Source of the DNA: Spirochaeta sp.
Lineage (GTDB): Bacteria; Spirochaetota; Spirochaetia; DSM-27196; SLAA01
Assembly: GCA_020201015.1 (NCBI GenBank)
Contig: JAIVHN010000211.1
Location: 1-9,373, forward strand
Length of the DNA stretch: 9,373 bases
Reading direction: 5' to 3'
The notes under the pieces are model-generated. The model ran no database searches. It saw only the letters and a program-made list of their open reading frames with translations, and was not told where the DNA came from. Shown here in pieces: positions 1 through 7,239 of this stretch (position 1 is its first letter; each line of letters opens with the position of its first letter). Both the position numbers and the translations under genes were made by a program.

Positions 1-548
1 GGATAGACAACGCCCTGGTAACGGATCAGCATGGAGATATTCGCAAGATCCGTGAAGAGGTCGGAATGGTATTTCAAAACTTCAATCTTTTCCCGCATCT
101 CACTGCCTTGGAAAATATCATGCTTGCCCCACGTACTGTGAAGAAAGTATCGAAATCAGAAAGCACAAAGAATGCACTGCGACTTCTTGCGCGCGTGGGA
201 CTTCAGGACAAGGCGGCAACATATCCTGCACAGTTATCTGGGGGACAACAGCAACGGGTAGCAATTGCCCGAGCGTTGGCAATGAACCCAAAGGTCATGC
301 TGTTTGATGAACCGACATCGGCGCTTGATCCCGAGATGATTAAGGAGGTGCTGGACGTTATGCTTGATCTTGCCCGGGAAGGAATGACGATGTTGGTTGT
401 GTCCCACGAGATGGGCTTTGCACGAGCCGCTGCAGATAAAGTTGTGTTTATGGATCAGGGAGAGATCATCGAGGTCGGCTCACCTACCCAAGTGTTCGAC
501 AGCCCACGGGAAAGTCGCACGCAAAGATTTCTTGAGCATATATTGTAA
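1..548 (+). CDS. Polar amino-acid ABC transporter ATP-binding protein (GlnQ/HisP type), 5' end missing
   Basis: This is the 3' part of an ABC ATPase that powers import of a polar amino acid from the cytoplasmic face of the membrane. The open frame continues from the left edge (codons from position 3), so the start and the Walker A P-loop lie outside the window. About 182 residues are visible. In order they hold the Q-loop (VFQNFNLFPHLTA, from about 66), the ABC signature LSGGQQQR (about 235-258), Walker B plus D-loop (VMLFDEPTSALDPE, about 295-336) and the H-loop histidine (VVSHEMGFAR, about 397-426). The Q-loop wording and the SALDPE D-loop are typical of the GlnQ/HisP/ArtP subfamily, but the substrate cannot be told from the ATPase. 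Permease and binding-protein genes would be expected upstream. The first in-window ATG (66) is internal, not the true start. The family call is firm; the substrate is unknown. Confidence 0.93.
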   Translation, partial: IDNALVTDQHGDIRKIREEVGMVFQNFNLFPHLTALENIMLAPRTVKKVSKSESTKNALRLLARVGLQDKAATYPAQLSGGQQQRVAIARALAMNPKVMLFDEPTSALDPEMIKEVLDVMLDLAREGMTMLVVSHEMGFARAAADKVVFMDQGEIIEVGSPTQVFDSPRESRTQRFLEHIL

Positions 549-669
549 CTTGCAACAAGGTAACCATGATCTGGATCGAAGGCCGTCGGAGATTTTTGAC
601 TTTAGAACCCCCGGTAATTGGACGAGAATCAAGCGATGGGGCCGAAGAAAAATATCTTATCAAGTATTG

Positions 670-697
670 TTGCAATTTACTCGGAAAACGTTACATT
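670..697 (+). promoter_or_regulatory. Possible sigma-70-type promoter for add
   Basis: A TTGCAA box (670-675) and a TACATT box (692-697) are 16 bp apart. Each matches four of six consensus bases. They lie about 30 bp upstream of the start codon, which allows a short leader holding the ribosome binding site. The match is weak and is offered only as the best candidate in this spacer. Confidence 0.3.
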
Positions 698-713
698 TAA
701 TTGTAGTTTAACG

Positions 714-718
714 AAGGA
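714..718 (+). promoter_or_regulatory. Ribosome binding site of add
   Basis: AAGGA ends 9 nt before the ATG at 728. It is the only good Shine-Dalgarno match here and supports that start codon. Confidence 0.65.
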
Positions 719-727
719 TTCGACCTC

Positions 728-1813
728 ATGAAAGGCACAGACGAAAGCTCAAAGCAAGGGGCTAACTTGCTAACACCTGAACTCATTCGTAGCTTCCCCA
801 AAGTGGAGCTGCACCGACATTTGGAAGGATCATTTCCTGTGCGTTCTTTGTTTGAGATAGCGCACAAAAATGGGCTCGATATGCCTAGCGACTATGACGC
901 CTTTAAGGAGCAGGTCCAGTTTCCAAAGGATTCGGAGCCAGACTTTCTAAAGTTCTTGTCAAAGTTTAAGAATACTTGGTATCGGAGTTTCGACGATGTA
1001 TACCGCATTGCGTATGACTCGGTGAAAGAGTTTGCGAATGACGGACTCTATTATATCGAGTTGCGCTTCTCTCCCGAGCACTTTGCGTTTCATAACAATT
1101 TTGATCGTAACAAGATTACCAAGCTGGTTATTCAGGCAGGAAATGATGCGGCTGCCGAGATCGACTTGAAGATTAAATATCTCATCACTTTTAACCGCAG
1201 TAAACAAGACCAGAACGAAATGTCCGCCCTCTACGAAGAAATTAAGCGACTCAATTTACCGGATATAGTTGGAATGGATCTTGCCGGTGATGAGATCAAT
1301 TTCCCACCGGAGCTCTTCACTGAATTTTTTTCAAAGGTCAACAGCGATGGTGTGTACAAGTCAACTATTCATGCTGGTGAGGTGAGTGCGTCGGACCAAA
1401 TTTGGAAAGCTGTCAAACTGTTAGGCGCATCCCGAATCGGACACGGAACATCATGCGTTGATGACGAAGAGTTAAAAGCCTACTTAACTGAGCATCAGGT
1501 AGTTCTTGAACAGTGCATTACGTCGAACTATCAAACTGGCTCTTGGGTAGACGAAAAGAACCATCCCCTCGGCAGGCTTTACAGAGAAGGCGTTCCGGTG
1601 TCAATCAACTCGGACGACCCATTTATACAGGACACAGATCTTACAGATGACTATGTAAAAACTGTACGGTACTTCGGTTTTACCATAGACGATCTTATCG
1701 CGTTAAACCTGACTGCCCTGCGGAGCGTATTTCTCTCAGATTCCGAAAAGCAAAACCTGATTGACGAGTACACCAGAAGAGTTGCCGCTTTTCGCAAGAA
1801 ATACGGAATATAG
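728..1813 (+). CDS. add: Adenosine deaminase
   Basis: This cytoplasmic zinc enzyme hydrolyses adenosine (and usually deoxyadenosine) to inosine and ammonia in purine salvage. The protein is 361 residues, slightly longer than the usual 330-350, with about 20 extra N-terminal residues before the conserved core. Visible active-site motifs in order are the zinc pair HRH (His29, His31) in KVELHRHLEG; substrate-contacting GMDLAGDE (182-189); zinc ligand and catalytic acid in IHAGE (His215, Glu218); RIGHGT with catalytic His239; and NSDDP with Asp296 and Asp297 near the C-terminal third. The LAGDE wording favours adenosine over adenine deaminase. The ATG at 728 has AAGGA 9 nt upstream. No signal peptide or membrane segment is seen. 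The neighbours are not purine genes, so it is probably its own unit. The stop codon lies 8 bp from the stop of the convergent yigZ. A related aminohydrolase specificity cannot be excluded from sequence alone. Confidence 0.93.
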   Translation: MKGTDESSKQGANLLTPELIRSFPKVELHRHLEGSFPVRSLFEIAHKNGLDMPSDYDAFKEQVQFPKDSEPDFLKFLSKFKNTWYRSFDDVYRIAYDSVKEFANDGLYYIELRFSPEHFAFHNNFDRNKITKLVIQAGNDAAAEIDLKIKYLITFNRSKQDQNEMSALYEEIKRLNLPDIVGMDLAGDEINFPPELFTEFFSKVNSDGVYKSTIHAGEVSASDQIWKAVKLLGASRIGHGTSCVDDEELKAYLTEHQVVLEQCITSNYQTGSWVDEKNHPLGRLYREGVPVSINSDDPFIQDTDLTDDYVKTVRYFGFTIDDLIALNLTALRSVFLSDSEKQNLIDEYTRRVAAFRKKYGI

Positions 1814-1821
1814 ACGCTTTC

Positions 1822-2457
1822 TTATTCCGAAGTTCCTTTCGAAACATCTATCTCAATTGTTCCACGTGAAACATTTCGAAGAATTGTGCTCACATGAGGA
1901 ACAAGCTCGATTTTGAGGCTAATCACCATGCGTACCTCGGATGAGAAACGCTCCGATACGATTTGCAGGCCCTCGGATGCGTAGTCTTCGCATAGTCTTC
2001 GGATAGGTTGATGGAGCTCATAGGGGCACTCCAAGGATAACTGTGCACGTTCTTCGAGAACTTCAATCCGCAGAGTTTCAAGCACTCCCTGAGCGGCACT
2101 TGTGTATGCGCGCACGAGTCCGCCTGTCCCAAGCTTTGTACCGCCGAAGTATCTAACTACTGCAATAATAACATTGGTGACTGAACTCCCTCGAAGCACT
2201 TCAAGCACCGGCCGACCAGCGGTACCTTTTGGCTCACCGTCGTCGCTCATCCCATACTCATCTCGGCTAAGTCCACCAACTCGAAACGCATAGACCACAT
2301 GAGCAGCATCGGGGTTCTGCTTACGTAAAACCTGGATGTAGTGCTTTGCTCCTGCTGCAGTCTCGATGCGCTCAGCAGTCGCAATAAATCTCGACTTCCG
2401 GTCAATGTGCTCGGCTCGTGCGGAAGAGGTCGGTTGATACAGGTAGGAGTTACTCAT
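1822..2457 (-). CDS. yigZ: IMPACT/YigZ family protein (UPF0029 plus DUF1949)
   Basis: The product belongs to the YigZ family, related to the N-terminal part of eukaryotic IMPACT. The bacterial role is not firmly settled; nucleic-acid or translation-related functions have been proposed. The 211-residue length is normal for the family. The N-terminal domain shows KSRFIA (21-26), AHVVYAFR (52-59), SDDGEPKGTAG (71-81) and RYFGGTKLGTGGLVRAY (102-118), all family hallmarks. The C-terminal part (about 135-211) fits a ferredoxin-like DUF1949 domain. The ATG at 2457 has only a weak GGAA Shine-Dalgarno, and that GGAA lies inside a parS palindrome. A second parS lies in the last codons (about residues 195-200). 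The gene is downstream of gyrA on the same strand and may be read from the gyrase transcript. It faces add with an 8-bp gap. The family call is firm. Confidence 0.93.
   Translation of the reverse strand: MSNSYLYQPTSSARAEHIDRKSRFIATAERIETAAGAKHYIQVLRKQNPDAAHVVYAFRVGGLSRDEYGMSDDGEPKGTAGRPVLEVLRGSSVTNVIIAVVRYFGGTKLGTGGLVRAYTSAAQGVLETLRIEVLEERAQLSLECPYELHQPIRRLCEDYASEGLQIVSERFSSEVRMVISLKIELVPHVSTILRNVSRGTIEIDVSKGTSE
1858..1873. promoter_or_regulatory. parS: parS site 1 (ParB-binding centromere site) inside the yigZ 3' end
   Basis: TGTTCCACGTGAAACA is an exact match to the widely conserved chromosomal parS consensus (TGTTNCACGTGAAACA). It is a 16-bp near-palindrome with one mismatched pair. ParB (Spo0J) nucleates here, spreads on DNA and loads SMC to segregate new origins. 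It lies within coding sequence, so the yigZ codons (about 195-200) have to accommodate it. It is about 6.8 kb from the proposed oriC, a usual distance. The ParA/ParB genes are not in this window. The call rests on sequence identity to a known element, not on a binding test. Confidence 0.85.
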
Positions 2458-2459
2458 AA

Positions 2460-2475
2460 TGTTCCACGTGGAACA
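2460..2475. promoter_or_regulatory. parS: parS site 2, perfect palindrome, upstream of the yigZ start
   Basis: TGTTCCACGTGGAACA is a perfect 16-bp palindrome and differs from site 1 at one base (G for A at 2471). It ends 2 bp from the yigZ ATG, so the weak GGAA Shine-Dalgarno of yigZ is part of the site. ParB bound or spreading from here could hinder yigZ transcription; that is inference. Site 1 lies 602 bp away at the other end of the same gene. Confidence 0.83.
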
Positions 2476-2478
2476 CTG

Positions 2479-2536
2479 GCGCCGGAAAAAGCAACCAGCG
2501 CCGTATTATCATGTTCCCAGAAAGATTTTCCGGCGC
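2479..2536 (-). terminator. Inverted repeat downstream of gyrA, possible terminator or attenuator
   Basis: GCGCCGGAAAA (2479-2489) and TTTTCCGGCGC (2526-2536) form a perfect 11-bp stem with a 36-nt loop. A second GCGCCG copy (2498-2503) can pair with the same right arm. Read on the minus strand, this second hairpin is followed after a short gap by a T-run (CTTTTT). That gives a weak intrinsic-terminator layout between gyrA and yigZ. The long loops make efficient termination uncertain, and read-through into yigZ is possible. Confidence 0.4.
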
Positions 2537-2563
2537 GCTTCTGTCAGCACGGCCTTACTTTTC

Positions 2564-5089
2564 TTAGGATTCAGTATCTTGATCAGTATCCTTGGGCTCA
2601 TCGTCAAGCTCAATAGCCTCAACGGCCTCAACGGCGGCAATTTCCACATCCGAGTCGTCTTTACCGTTCCTAGCTACTCCAATCACAAAATCCGGCCGGT
2701 CGATATTCACGACCCTCACTCCACTTGCCGCGCGTGACTGCTGTGAAATATCCTTGATCCGAATCTTAAGGGTGCTCCCTTGTGACGTAACCACAATAAT
2801 GTCATCATCATCCGACACCGAGAGCAGCGACACAACCTCGCCGGTTCGTTCCGAAACGTTATATGCCTTCTGACCCTTCGTACCCCGCCCGTGCGACGTG
2901 AACTCGCTGTACGGCGTACGTTTACCGTAGCCTCCGGCGGTAAGCAGAAACATCGTTTCGTCTTCAGATACCACAACTACCCCCGCAAGTTCGTCACCTT
3001 TTCCAAGGCGAATCCCGGTTACTCCGCGAGACGCTCGGCCCATTCCTCGAACGCTTTCTTCAACCATGCGGAGGCCCTGACCATGGCCGGTTACGAGAAA
3101 CAGCTCATCCGCTCCACTGGTAAGCAGAGCTGCAACTACCCGGTCGCCCTCATCCAGCCGTATTGCTACAACCCCGCGTGTGCGAGCGTTTGAGAAGTCG
3201 GCCACCTTCACCTTTTTCACTACACCACTCATTGTTGCAAGAAAGATGTAGTTCTCTATCTGAAAGTTAGGCAAAGAAACTACGGCCGCAATTTCTTCGT
3301 TGGCAGATATCTGAAGAATAGACTTTAGGTGAGTCCCTCGAGCAACGCGCGATGCCTCGGGGATCTCATGAACCTTGAGCCAGTATGCTTTACCTTCGCT
3401 TGTTACAAACAAAATAAAGTCGTGGGTCGAGCCCACAAATACCTGTTGGACAAAGTCCTCATCTTTGAGCGACGCCGACGAGCTTCCTTTTCCACCACGA
3501 CCCTGTAGTCGATACGATGAAATTGGAACACGCTTTATATAACCGCGGTGAGAAATCACTACAACCATATCTTCTTTCTGGATCAAGTCGTCAATATCGA
3601 TGCTTTCAATTTCATCCGGGATTATTTCGGTACGACGCTCATCGCCAAACTGGGCGGCAATTTCGCGAGTTTCATCTTTAACGATATCAAGCACTTTCTG
3701 TTCGCTTGCAAGGATACTCCTCAGCTCTTTAATCAGCGCCCGAACCTGTTCCAGTTCGTCGATAATTTTCTGTGTTTCAAGGCTGGTAAGCTTTTGCAAC
3801 CGCATATCAAGGATAGCCTGAGCTTGAATTTGTGAAAGTTCAAACCGCTCCATTAGCCGCGTGCGCGCTGTGTCGACGTTGTCCGACTCTTTGATTGTGC
3901 GGATAACTTCATCAATGTTATCAAGTGCAATCTTTAAGCCTATAAGAATGTGCTCACGGTCTTCGGCTTTACGCAGATCAAACTCGGTACGACGCACCAC
4001 AACTTCTTTTCGGTGTTTTACGAAGTACTCGATTGTGGATTTAATCGTTAGCGTCTCAGGTCGACCACTTGCGAGTGCAACAGCATTCACATTGAAGTTT
4101 GTTTGAAGCTGCGTATGTATGAAAAGCTGATTGAGAATGATCTTGGGGCTGACCCCCTTCTTAAGCTCAATTACAATACGCATACCGTCACGGTCGGACT
4201 CATCACGCAGGTCCGAAATCCCATCAACCTTGCGGTCACGAACAAGATCGGCAATCCGAGTAATAAGGGTTGCTTTATTCACTTGATACGGAATTTCGTG
4301 GACAAGGATTACATCCTTGCCGCTCTTCGTGCTTTCTATCGTAAAGCGTGCCCGCACCGTAATGCGGCCCCGGCCGGTCTTATATGCCTCACGGATTCCG
4401 CTACGGCCATAGATAATGCCACCTGTTGGGAAGTCGGGGCCCTGTATATACTGCAGCAGATCATCAAGAGAGATGTGTGGTTTATCTATAACCGCGCAGA
4501 TTGCCTCACTGACTTCACGTAAGTTATGCGGAGGAATATTTGTAGCCATGCCGACCGCAATACCGCTCGCACCGTTGGCAAGTAGATAAGGAAATGCTCC
4601 GGGTAAGACTAGCGGCTCGTCAATGCTGTCGTCATAATTCGGACCGAAATCTACAGTCTCTTTCTTGATATCACGAAGCATTTCTTCAGCAACACGTTGC
4701 AGCTTAGCTTCGGTATACCGCATCGCTGCTGGTGGATCACCGTCTACAGAACCATAGTTACCTTGACCATTGACCATGCGGTAACGCATAGAAAAGTCCT
4801 GTGCCAAGCGCACCAAAGAATCGTAGATCGACTGATCCCCGTGGGGGTGAAACTTACCTAAGACATCGCCGACGATGCGCCCGCTTTTCTTAAATGACTT
4901 ATCGGAACGGAGCCCCATCTCGTTCATGGAATAAAGAATGCGCCGATGTACAGGCTTAAGACCATCTCTTACATCCGGCAAAGCACGACTCACGATAACC
5001 GACATGGCATAGGTGAGATAACTCTCCTTGACCTCGTCTTCAATTGAGACCGGAATTATTCGTCCACGCAGTTTTTCTTGATCCGACAC
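2564..5089 (-). CDS. gyrA: DNA gyrase subunit A
   Basis: GyrA is the DNA breakage-reunion subunit of gyrase (A2B2), which introduces negative supercoils ahead of replication forks using ATP hydrolysed by GyrB. The 841 residues compare with about 820-875 in the family. The N-terminal winged-helix/tower domain holds catalytic Tyr125 in AAMRYTEA. The C-terminal beta-pinwheel (from about residue 500) carries the GyrA box as QGRGGKG (529-535), against QRRGGKG in E. coli. This marks gyrase rather than topoisomerase IV. The tail from about residue 810 is acidic, with a short EAVEAVEA repeat. The quinolone region reads HPHGDQSIYD (81-90): Gln86 replaces the usual Ser/Thr (E. coli Ser83), while Asp90 (E. 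coli Asp87) is kept. The start is GTG with AAGGA 8 nt upstream; an upstream ATG meets a stop at once. The gene follows gyrB by 33 bp, so an operon is likely. Confidence 0.98.
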   Translation of the reverse strand: MSDQEKLRGRIIPVSIEDEVKESYLTYAMSVIVSRALPDVRDGLKPVHRRILYSMNEMGLRSDKSFKKSGRIVGDVLGKFHPHGDQSIYDSLVRLAQDFSMRYRMVNGQGNYGSVDGDPPAAMRYTEAKLQRVAEEMLRDIKKETVDFGPNYDDSIDEPLVLPGAFPYLLANGASGIAVGMATNIPPHNLREVSEAICAVIDKPHISLDDLLQYIQGPDFPTGGIIYGRSGIREAYKTGRGRITVRARFTIESTKSGKDVILVHEIPYQVNKATLITRIADLVRDRKVDGISDLRDESDRDGMRIVIELKKGVSPKIILNQLFIHTQLQTNFNVNAVALASGRPETLTIKSTIEYFVKHRKEVVVRRTEFDLRKAEDREHILIGLKIALDNIDEVIRTIKESDNVDTARTRLMERFELSQIQAQAILDMRLQKLTSLETQKIIDELEQVRALIKELRSILASEQKVLDIVKDETREIAAQFGDERRTEIIPDEIESIDIDDLIQKEDMVVVISHRGYIKRVPISSYRLQGRGGKGSSSASLKDEDFVQQVFVGSTHDFILFVTSEGKAYWLKVHEIPEASRVARGTHLKSILQISANEEIAAVVSLPNFQIENYIFLATMSGVVKKVKVADFSNARTRGVVAIRLDEGDRVVAALLTSGADELFLVTGHGQGLRMVEESVRGMGRASRGVTGIRLGKGDELAGVVVVSEDETMFLLTAGGYGKRTPYSEFTSHGRGTKGQKAYNVSERTGEVVSLLSVSDDDDIIVVTSQGSTLKIRIKDISQQSRAASGVRVVNIDRPDFVIGVARNGKDDSDVEIAAVEAVEAIELDDEPKDTDQDTES

Positions 5090-5097
5090 TATTTCAT

Positions 5098-5102
5098 TCC
5101 TT
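5098..5102 (-). promoter_or_regulatory. Ribosome binding site of gyrA
   Basis: On the minus strand, AAGGA lies 8 nt before GTG (5089-5087). It decides the GTG start, since the nearby ATG at the site opens only ATG-AAA-TAG. Confidence 0.65.
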
Positions 5103-5122
5103 TCCGTTAGACGTCGAGAGTT

Positions 5123-7027
5123 CTAGACGTCAAGATTCGTAACTGAGAGTGCATTCTGTTCAATGAAGAGTTTGCGCGGCGCTACATGTTCGCCCATGAG
5201 AGTTGTGAACATGTTTTCTGCTTCAACCGCATCCTCAAGCCGGACTTGAATATTATTCCGGGTTTCAGGGTTCATTGTTGTTTCCCACAGTTGTTCTGGA
5301 TTCATTTCACCAAGACCTTTATACCGTTGTATGTTGAGCTTCTCTTCATTCAAGCCCATTTCCTTGACAACAATTAGGCGCTCGGCATCATTATACGCAT
5401 ACCGCACCGTTTTCCCGTAAGACACTTTGTAGAGTGGCGGCATCGCAATATACACATGGCCTTCTTCAATCATCTCCTTCATGTAGCGAAAGAAGAAGGT
5501 TAACAGCAATGTTCGTATGTGGGATCCGTCAACATCCGCATCGGCCATAATGATAACCTTGTGATACCGCAGCTTCGTAAGGTCAAACTCAACACCTACT
5601 CCAGCGCCAAGCGTCTGGATAATGGGCTGTAATTTGTCATTGGACAAAACCTTGTCGATACGGGTTTTCTCGACATTCAGCATTTTTCCCCACAAAGGGA
5701 GTATGGCTTGAAACTGTCGGTCTCGACCCTGCTTAGCACTACCGCCAGCCGAGTCACCCTCAACAATATACACTTCGCTTTTTCGCGGATCTTTCTCACT
5801 GCAGTCAGCCAGTTTTCCCGGCAGTCCACTACTCTCTAAAAAGTTTTTTCTACGAGTAAGCTCCCGCGCACGACGTGCCGCAGACCGTGCTTTGGCGGCA
5901 AGAACCGTCTTGTCAAGAATAGACTCAGCAACCTTTGGGTTCTCTTCAAAGTAATCGTTCAGACGTTCATTCACAAAAGCCTCAACGAGACCTTTCACTT
6001 CAGAGTTACCAAGTTTCGCTTTTGTCTGACCCTCAAACTGAGGGTTCGGCACCTTGACCGACACGACTGCGGTGAGGCCTTCGCGAACATCATCACCGGT
6101 CAAGCTTTCATCGACTTTTTTTGCGAACTTAGATTTTTTCAAGAAATCATTTAGTGTCCGTGTAAGAGCAGACTTAAAACCGATCAGATGGGTTCCGCCC
6201 TCCCGGGTGTTGATGTTGTTGGCGAAGGAGAACATGTTCTCGTTGTAGCCGTCGTTGTATTCCAATGCAATTTCAATCTGTACCTCTTCACGTATCCCTT
6301 CGCAGTATATGGGTTCCTTCTGAATAACGTTTTTATTTTTATTAAGATATTCGACGAATTCTCGTACGCCGCCGTCAAAGCGGAATATGTGAGATTTTTC
6401 TGTTGGAAGACGGAGATCCCGAATTGATATAGTGATTCCTTTATTGAGGAACGCTAACTCCCGCAGTCTTTTTGAAAGTACTTCAAAGCTGAAAACTGTA
6501 TCTTCAAAAATTTCTGGATCCGGATGAAAGGTAACAACAGTACCGCAGATCTCAGTTTCGCCGATTTTTTTCACCGGCTCCTGAGGCGTTCCCCTGGCGT
6601 AGCGCTGAAAGTACAGTTCACCTTCTTTGTGAACGTGAACCTCGCACCACTCCGAAAGCGCGTTAACAACTGAAACACCAACACCGTGAAGCCCGCCCGA
6701 GACAGCATAACTCTTGTGGTCAAACTTGCCACCTGCGTGCAGGCGGGTCATAACAATTTCCAGGGCACTGACATTTTCGTCGGTGTGCAAATCAACCGGA
6801 ATACCCCGGCCGTTATCCTCCACGCGAATAATATCGCCCTTCTCAATCGTGACATTGATCTCACTACAAAAACCGGCGAGAGCTTCGTCGATACTATTGT
6901 CAACAACCTCATACACCAAGTGGTGCAGGCCGTCCGGGCCGGTTGTACCAACATACATGCCCGGGCGTTTACGCACCGCCTCGAGCCCTTTAAGAACTTG
7001 AATACTCTGTGCGGAGTACATTTCCAC
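5123..7027 (-). CDS. gyrB: DNA gyrase subunit B
   Basis: GyrB is the ATPase and TOPRIM subunit of gyrase, working with GyrA encoded just downstream. The 634 residues fit the short GyrB class (like B. subtilis), without the E. coli TOPRIM insert. The GHKL ATPase domain shows the N-box EVVDNSIDEA with catalytic Glu40 and Asn44, DNGRGIP (71-77), the lid GGLHGVGVSVVNALS (111-125), and the QTKAKLGN loop with the transducer lysines (334-341). The TOPRIM domain shows EGDSAGG (423-429) and the metal site DADVD (496-500). The C-terminal end has QRYKGLGEMNPEQLW (567-581). In the loop after EGDSAGG the sequence is LPLWGKMLNVE: Trp446 sits where E. coli has Lys447. GTG at 7027 is chosen because AAGGA lies 7 nt upstream; ATG at 7021 would be 13 nt away. 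The gene is transcribed away from dnaA. Confidence 0.98.
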   Translation of the reverse strand: MEMYSAQSIQVLKGLEAVRKRPGMYVGTTGPDGLHHLVYEVVDNSIDEALAGFCSEINVTIEKGDIIRVEDNGRGIPVDLHTDENVSALEIVMTRLHAGGKFDHKSYAVSGGLHGVGVSVVNALSEWCEVHVHKEGELYFQRYARGTPQEPVKKIGETEICGTVVTFHPDPEIFEDTVFSFEVLSKRLRELAFLNKGITISIRDLRLPTEKSHIFRFDGGVREFVEYLNKNKNVIQKEPIYCEGIREEVQIEIALEYNDGYNENMFSFANNINTREGGTHLIGFKSALTRTLNDFLKKSKFAKKVDESLTGDDVREGLTAVVSVKVPNPQFEGQTKAKLGNSEVKGLVEAFVNERLNDYFEENPKVAESILDKTVLAAKARSAARRARELTRRKNFLESSGLPGKLADCSEKDPRKSEVYIVEGDSAGGSAKQGRDRQFQAILPLWGKMLNVEKTRIDKVLSNDKLQPIIQTLGAGVGVEFDLTKLRYHKVIIMADADVDGSHIRTLLLTFFFRYMKEMIEEGHVYIAMPPLYKVSYGKTVRYAYNDAERLIVVKEMGLNEEKLNIQRYKGLGEMNPEQLWETTMNPETRNNIQVRLEDAVEAENMFTTLMGEHVAPRKLFIEQNALSVTNLDV

Positions 7028-7034
7028 GGTATTT

Positions 7035-7039
7035 TCCTT
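7035..7039 (-). promoter_or_regulatory. Ribosome binding site of gyrB
   Basis: On the minus strand, AAGGA is followed by a 7-nt spacer and GTG (7027-7025). This favours the GTG over the in-frame ATG two codons later. Confidence 0.65.
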
Positions 7040-7111
7040 GTTACGGTGCCGGTTCTGTGTGCTAGTTTTGTCTTGGTTTTCACAGAAGGCCTTGTCCGAT
7101 AAGCAACCAAC

Positions 7112-7140
7112 AGTATAGCGAGTAAAGACAACAAAGTAAA
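7112..7140 (-). promoter_or_regulatory. Likely promoter of the gyrB-gyrA operon
   Basis: Read on the minus strand, TTTACT (7140-7135, four of six) and TATACT (7117-7112, five of six) are separated by 17 bp, the optimal sigma-70 spacing. Transcription would start near 7105, giving a leader of about 78 nt before the gyrB GTG. In many bacteria gyrase promoters respond to supercoiling; no such element can be pinned down here. Confidence 0.5.
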
Positions 7141-7156
7141 CAAAGCACAGCTTTCG

Positions 7157-7231
7157 TAAGCGGGCGTGACAAGTCTACAAGATAAGCTTTAGAGGCCGGG
7201 CGTTTGCTCTAGTGAAAAAGCCGCCCGCTTA
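7157..7231. repeat. 10-bp perfect inverted repeat in the dnaA leader region
   Basis: TAAGCGGGCG (7157-7166) is the exact reverse complement of CGCCCGCTTA (7222-7231). An extra CGGGCG (7197-7202) can pair with CGCCCG (7222-7227) instead, so two mutually exclusive stems share one right arm. It could be an operator pair or an RNA structure; function is unknown. Confidence 0.5.
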
Positions 7232-7239
7232 TGGTAGTC

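Larger units (their letters stand above)
549..727. other. Intergenic spacer between the ABC ATPase gene and add
   Basis: This 179-bp stretch has no credible gene. I see no clear stem followed by a T-run, so no terminator is called for the ABC gene. A 9-bp inverted repeat, TTGCAACAA (550-558) and TTGTTGCAA (667-675), lies 108 bp apart and may be chance. The right-hand arm overlaps a possible -35 element for add. Confidence 0.5.

Noticed and set aside
550..675. 9-bp inverted repeat TTGCAACAA/TTGTTGCAA flanking the spacer before add
   Set aside because: The arms are 108 bp apart and short; no transposase, target duplication or second copy supports a mobile element.
1814..1821. Bidirectional terminator between add and yigZ
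   Set aside because: Only 8 bp separate the two stop codons, and I saw no stem followed by a T-run around them.
4103..4522. A 139-codon open frame antisense to gyrA
   Set aside because: It lies wholly inside the strongly conserved gyrA reading frame, has no ribosome binding site worth noting and no recognisable domain. It is a shadow frame.
6686..7102. A 138-codon open frame antisense to the gyrB start
   Set aside because: It overlaps the conserved ATPase domain of gyrB on the other strand and the gyrB leader, and its translation has no family resemblance.
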